From the NCBI GenBank assembly GCA_011037195.1, contig JAAEAF010000671.1, positions 93,842 through 157,841 on the forward strand: a stretch of DNA of 64,000 nt, given 5' to 3'. The translations under genes were made by a program, and so were the position numbers. Source of the DNA: Triatoma infestans. Lineage: Eukaryota > Arthropoda > Insecta > Hemiptera > Reduviidae. Positions 63,156 to 64,000 of this stretch are shown one piece after another (position 1 is the first letter of the stretch; each line of letters starts with the position of its first letter). Under the pieces are notes generated by a model, which saw only the letters and a program-made list of their open reading frames with translations, was not told the origin of the DNA and ran no database searches.

Positions 63156-64000
63156 CGGAGTGCGATGAGAACGACACCGACGGTGGCATTGGAGATGCTG
63201 CTGGGGCTAACCCCTCTTCAGTATGTGGTAGTGGGAGAGGCGATGAAAGAGTACCTCAGAATGTGGTGCAAGGAAGAATGGGTGAGAACCTTTCGGGGGG
63301 ATCACACTAGGATCGAGAATGAGATCTGGCGAGTGCACCGATTTCTGCTACTAAAACTTGATGAGACGAGCAAGAAATGGGGATTTGAGAAAGATTATGA
63401 GATCACTATTGGCAATACAGGGGATGACAACCTCATGAGGCCAACGGAGTCGTCCAGCGGTATTATTCGCTGCTATTTAGACGGCTCTAGGCAGGAGGGC
63501 ACTGGCCTGACAGGGGCGGGAGCATGGTTTCAGGAGTTGGATAGAGGGAGTTCGGTGGCCTTTGGTGGTTTGGCCACGGTCTTCCAGTCTGAGGTGGTGG
63601 GCATTATTGAATGCTGCCGCCTTGTGGGGGAGTGGCAGGGAGAGTTCAAGGAAGTGCGGATTTTCTCGGATAGCCAGGGTGCACTAAGGGCTTTGAGTGA
63701 GCCTTGGTGGAGTTCGAAATTAGTGGGAGAATGTCGGAGAAGGCTTAATGCTTTAGCTCGGAGGGGTACGGTGCGCCTCTATTGGATACCCGGACATGCG
63801 GGAATAGAGGGCAATGAGAGGGCAGATCAGTTGGTCAGGGAGGGATCATCACAACCATTTTGTGGTCCTGAACCAGCCCTGGCCGTCACAAAGACGTTTC
63901 GCGACAAACAGATTAGACTCTGGGAGACGATAGTTTTGGAGAAACGCTGGGGGGACACGCAGGGGTGCCTCCAAGCCAAAAGATTTATAAAGGCAAGTAA
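63156..64000 (+). CDS. R1-like ORF2 (family 2), RNase H part, open to the window edge
   Basis: From the first in-frame ATG at 63165 the frame stays open for 278 codons to the right edge. It starts in the linker after RT (MRTTPTVALEMLLGLTPLQY). It has RNase H motifs YLDGSRQ, FQSEVVGIIECC, FSDSQGALRAL and WIPGHAGIEGNERADQL, the full Asp-Glu-Asp-His set. It continues PFCGPEPALAVTKTFRDKQI as in the dead relative at 13622-14420. The element is 5' truncated at about 63156 within a family B repeat, so this is not a complete ORF and has no own start; the ATG is arbitrary. The Cys/His cluster and tail should lie just beyond the edge. Confidence 0.85.

Overview
The window looks like AT-rich, transposon-saturated DNA from an arthropod, most likely an insect. 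The order cannot be fixed from sequence alone; a hemipteran-type genome would fit. The grounds are R1-clade non-LTR elements with a DUF4780-like ORF1, Jockey and I-type fragments, an insect-style piggyBac, a DD34D mariner, a Helitron with arthropod-type ends, tRNA-derived SINEs and spliceosomal-type intron signals. I found no convincing host gene: every recognisable coding stretch belongs to a mobile element, and almost all are broken.

Layout. 0.5-3.7 kb: copies of an abundant non-coding repeat (called family A/B here), one split by a rearranged R1-like fragment. 3.9-4.7 kb: a decayed non-LTR 3' end. 7.16-12.85 kb: a full-length R1-clade retrotransposon with ORF1, ORF2, an ATCT-repeat tail and a 12-bp target duplication, inserted in an LTR-like repeat. 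12.9-20.2 kb: a ~300-bp tandem duplication and pieces of other non-LTR families. 20-29.6 kb: a dense field of family A/B copies and two SINEs. 29.7-32.3 kb: a piggyBac element with TTAA ends. 33.1-34.07 kb: a non-autonomous Helitron carrying a helicase fragment. 34-51 kb: family A copies, LTR-like repeats, I-like, R1-like and Jockey fragments, and ends of an IS630/Tc1-type transposon. 51.37-53.89 kb: a Ginger-like transposon with 166-bp inverted repeats. 54.8-57.3 kb: R2-like RT remains and a hAT element carrying a nested fold-back insertion. 57.87-59.16 kb: a nearly intact mariner. 59.9-60.4 kb: a second hAT-like element with a Jockey RT fragment inside. 60.5-63.15 kb: more family A/B. 63.16 kb to the edge: an R1-like RNase H frame that is still open.

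How it fits together. The nesting gives a relative history: LTR-like and A/B repeats are old hosts; R1, hAT, IS630-type and further non-LTR copies landed in them; the fold-back element landed in the hAT. The most unusual item is the A/B family. It is about 0.7-1.0 kb long, with a hairpin at each end, a 15-bp subterminal inverted repeat, one or two internal ~300-350-bp tandem units, an internal CA microsatellite and two head-to-tail A-B junctions. This is the architecture of Helentron-associated (HINE-type) rolling-circle elements, although no coding partner is visible here. Family names are by eye from motifs and terminal structures; no database search was run.
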